8,127 nt of DNA from JANYCG01 sp031431035 (GTDB taxonomy: Bacteria; Pseudomonadota; Gammaproteobacteria; Burkholderiales; Burkholderiaceae_C): assembly GCA_031431035.1 (NCBI GenBank), contig JANPCR010000102.1, positions 1 to 8,127 on the forward strand. The letters are read 5' to 3'. The position numbers and the translations under genes were made by a program. Below are positions 6,045 to 8,127 of this stretch, piece by piece. The stretch's first letter is position 1. Every line of letters begins with the position of its first letter. Under the pieces are notes generated by a model that was not told the origin of the DNA, ran no database searches, and saw only the letters and a program-made list of their open reading frames with translations.

Positions 6045-7460
6045 CTACTGCCAAAGTTGTTTCATCACCTGCCGATAATTTTTGGCAATTTGGAGCCAAG
6101 GCAGTTGGTGACCCTGCGTGCCAAAGACTTGGCCACTTTGAACCACCTGTCGTCCTGCAACAAACACCTGGGCAAATGCAGCGCCCGGGCTTGAAAATAC
6201 CAGCGCATCCAGAACCTGCGCCTCAGGAACGCCCAGCAAGGCAGGAGCGTCGTCATCCAGCACCAAAAAATCTGCGCGATTGCCAATGGCAATGCCACCC
6301 AATGGCAACGAGGTCGCCGCCCTGCCACCCGCAAGCGCAGCATTGAGCAAGGCCGCAGCACTGCTGCCTGCGTTGGCCACACGGGCAGCAATATTGCGCT
6401 TGCCAAGCGTCAGGCGCTGCGAATATTCAAGCAAACGCAGCTCTTCTGGCCAACTGCGGGTGACGTGGCTGTCAGAGCCAATAGACCAGTTGCCCGCCAA
6501 GCGCCCAAAGCTCGCATAGTCAAACACACCGTCGCCCAAGTTGGCCTCGGTGCTGGGGCAAATTACGACGGATGCGCCGCTTTGCTGGATGCCCTCAAAT
6601 TCCTCGATAGCGGTGTGAGTGGCATGGACAAGGTTCCAGCGCGGGTTAACGTCAGCGTGGCCGAGCAAATAGGCGATTGGGCGCTGGCCGTGATGCGCCA
6701 GGCAATCATTGACTTCCTGAGTTTGCTCAGCGATGTGGATGTGAACGGCGAAATTGTGGCGCTTGGCAGATTGGCTCAACTCAACAATGGCGGCAATGTC
6801 TGCCGCGCGAAGCGAATGCACCGCTACGCCAGCGTTGACTAAATTGCCCTCTGCGATGCCATCCACCCCGCGAAGAACGCTGTCTGGTGTGGACGCGAAT
6901 CGGCGCTGGTCGTCCCGCAAGCCTGTCGCACCAAAACCAGAGCGCATGTACAACGTGGGTAGCAACGTCAAACCAATGCCGACCGTTTGAGCGGCCCGCA
7001 CCAAAGCGAGCGACATCTCCCTAGGACTCGCATAAGGCTTGCCGTCTGGGCCATTGTGCAAATAGTGAAACTCGCAAACGTGGGTGTAGCCCCCTATCAG
7101 CAATTCAGCATACAAAAAAGTCGCAATGACTTCGAGCTGCTCAGTTGAGATACGGTTGGCGGCACTGTACATGCGATCACGCCAGCTCCAGAAATCGTCG
7201 TCCGCCGTTGAAGACGCGTCGATGTTCCGGCATTCGGTCAAACCGGCAATAGCACGCTGGAAGGCATGGCTGTGCGCGTTGACCAGACCGGGCAGCACTG
7301 GGCCGGACAAACGGGTTGCGCTGTGACGCAGACTGGCAGGAACGTTGGCTTCGACGCTGCACCAAAGTCCATCCGGGCCAACAGACAGCACCACATCATC
7401 GGCCCAGGCCCCATTGACCCAAGCCTTGTCTGCAAAGTAACTTGTCACATCAGGCTGCAT
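6045..7460 (-). CDS. hutF: Formimidoylglutamate deiminase
   Basis: A 471-residue amidohydrolase-superfamily enzyme that converts N-formimidoyl-L-glutamate and water to N-formyl-L-glutamate and ammonia, the fourth step of the five-step histidine pathway. Visible metal and active-site motifs: NAHSHAFQRAIAGLTE (61-76, metal ligands His63 and His65), VHIHIAEQ (239-246, His242), LVHATH (277-282, His279) and GSDSH (328-332, Asp330). The family-specific blocks FWSWRDRMY (90-98), EFHYLH (130-135) and GIGLTLLPTLY (161-171) separate it from HutI and guanine deaminase. The length is slightly above the family norm of about 450, with no break. The start ATG at 7460 overlaps the end of hutG by 11 nt, which implies translational coupling. 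The next gene downstream is fhs. Confidence 0.96.
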   Translation of the reverse strand: MQPDVTSYFADKAWVNGAWADDVVLSVGPDGLWCSVEANVPASLRHSATRLSGPVLPGLVNAHSHAFQRAIAGLTECRNIDASSTADDDFWSWRDRMYSAANRISTEQLEVIATFLYAELLIGGYTHVCEFHYLHNGPDGKPYASPREMSLALVRAAQTVGIGLTLLPTLYMRSGFGATGLRDDQRRFASTPDSVLRGVDGIAEGNLVNAGVAVHSLRAADIAAIVELSQSAKRHNFAVHIHIAEQTQEVNDCLAHHGQRPIAYLLGHADVNPRWNLVHATHTAIEEFEGIQQSGASVVICPSTEANLGDGVFDYASFGRLAGNWSIGSDSHVTRSWPEELRLLEYSQRLTLGKRNIAARVANAGSSAAALLNAALAGGRAATSLPLGGIAIGNRADFLVLDDDAPALLGVPEAQVLDALVFSSPGAAFAQVFVAGRQVVQSGQVFGTQGHQLPWLQIAKNYRQVMKQLWQ

Positions 7461-8127
7461 ACAACTTCTGGCAAGCCTGCAACGCCTGTGCCACCAAATT
7501 TTTAAGCAAAGGCTGAATTGCCACCGCCTTCACCGCGTCATAGGCAAAAGGAGCTTCCTCCTGCATGTAAAGCGATTGGCATTTTTCAAGCTGAACCGCG
7601 TGAACCCGATTGATTGGCGCCCCGTAGTGACGAGTAATGTAGCCGCCCTTGAACCGGCCATTGAGCACATGGCTGGTCATCGTCCCCTGCGCGATCGATA
7701 ATTTTCTCCCCAAGACGATCGCAGCAACGACTGCATCAGAAATGGACGCGTGCGCACTGGTGCCACTGGCCGTGCCAATGTTCAGGTCGGGCAAACGCCC
7801 CTCAAACAACCACGGAATCTGCGAACGAATACTGTGCGCATCCCACAAAAGCGCATAACCATGCTGCGCCTTAATGCGTTCAAGTTCATTGGCTAGGGCG
7901 GTGTGGTAGGGCTGCCAATAGAGTGAGCGGCGAGAAGCACGTTCGGCTGTGCCTGGCTCTTGACCAGGCTGATACAGCGCTTCGCCAGTGAAAAACCGGG
8001 TCGGGCACAGCTCGGTGTTTGCGGCGCCCGGGTACATGGGCGCATCATCTGGCGGGCGGTTCAGATCGATCACGTAACGCGAGAAACGCGGCATCAAGAC
8101 ACTTGCGCCCAGCTCGGGCAGGAAGTT
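7450..8127 (-). CDS. hutG: N-formylglutamate deformylase (5' end outside window)
   Basis: The minus-strand frame is open from the right edge to TGA at 7452-7450, giving 225 visible residues. The enzyme hydrolyses N-formyl-L-glutamate to glutamate and formate, the last step of the HutF/HutG branch. Family blocks: ELGASVL then RYVIDLNRPPDDAPMYPG near the visible start, LYWQPYH, LLWDAHSIRSQIP with FEGRLPDLNIGTASGTS, HVLNGRFKGGYITRHYG, and VHAVQLEKCQSLYMQEEAPF near the end. A TTG at 8097 and ATG at 8094 fall inside the conserved fold, so neither is the true start. Family members are about 260-275 residues, so about 40-50 are missing beyond the edge, including the expected N-terminal MPHxG and DTDWH-type motifs. 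It is the first visible gene of the hutG-hutF-fhs run; other hut genes may lie further upstream of it. Confidence 0.95.
   Translation of the reverse strand, partial: NFLPELGASVLMPRFSRYVIDLNRPPDDAPMYPGAANTELCPTRFFTGEALYQPGQEPGTAERASRRSLYWQPYHTALANELERIKAQHGYALLWDAHSIRSQIPWLFEGRLPDLNIGTASGTSAHASISDAVVAAIVLGRKLSIAQGTMTSHVLNGRFKGGYITRHYGAPINRVHAVQLEKCQSLYMQEEAPFAYDAVKAVAIQPLLKNLVAQALQACQKLYAA

Noticed and set aside
5744..6346. Long + strand reading frame of 200 codons
   Set aside because: It lies opposite the well-supported fhs and hutF genes, has no recognisable domain, and has a Pro/Arg/Gln-rich composition typical of an antisense frame.
8092..8097. TTG/ATG near the right edge as the hutG start
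   Set aside because: The frame continues upstream to the edge with the family segment ELGASVL, so the real start lies outside the window.
1..8127. CRISPR array, tRNA/rRNA genes, transposon ends, toxin-antitoxin or defence genes
   Set aside because: No evenly spaced long direct repeats, no tRNA-like cloverleaf with its conserved T-loop, no transposase or integrase motifs; the genes are ordinary metabolic and housekeeping families.

Overview
The window looks like chromosomal DNA of a betaproteobacterium, most likely Burkholderiales/Comamonadaceae (a Rhodoferax, Polaromonas or Limnohabitans type). The reasons are the style of the proteins, moderate-to-high GC coding sequence with AT-rich intergenic patches, a five-step histidine-utilisation branch (HutF plus HutG), and a phasin-like protein. 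The assignment comes from recognising protein families, not from a database search. There are eight protein genes, two of them cut by the window edges. I see no rRNA, tRNA, CRISPR, IS element or phage gene.

Layout. Left edge: the C-terminal 83 residues of a plant-type [2Fe-2S] ferredoxin on the + strand (1-253). It converges on, and overlaps by 21 bp, a two-gene minus-strand unit: a DHH/DHHA1 phosphoesterase (1189-2145) followed 20 bp later by the ribosome-assembly GTPase YlqF/RbgA (233-1168). A 236-bp divergent intergenic region (2146-2381) leads into a small phasin-like, Ala/Lys-rich protein on the + strand (2382-2915). This is followed by an intrinsic terminator (2927-2949), then a perfect 34-bp palindrome with A/T flanks (3032-3065) that should act as a bidirectional terminator, and an AT-rich inverted-repeat patch (3097-3156).

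Right half: everything from 3173 to the end reads on the minus strand. In transcription order it is hutG (partial, 7450-8127), hutF (6045-7460, overlapping hutG by 11 nt), fhs (4215-5888), and a short-chain dehydrogenase of the peroxisomal-MFE2/HSD17B4 type (3173-4090). HutF deiminates N-formimidoyl-glutamate to N-formyl-glutamate. HutG hydrolyses that to glutamate and formate. Fhs can charge formate onto tetrahydrofolate as 10-formyl-THF. The three together suggest histidine breakdown linked to recapture of its one-carbon unit. The dehydrogenase at the end has its own 124-nt leader, rich in a TTTTCA/TTCAA motif, and no clear metabolic tie to the others.

Nothing here amounts to an obvious new defence or mobile system. 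The points most worth checking are the hut-fhs coupling, the unassigned phasin-like protein with a basic histone-H1-like tail, the perfect palindrome, and the repetitive leader of the dehydrogenase gene.
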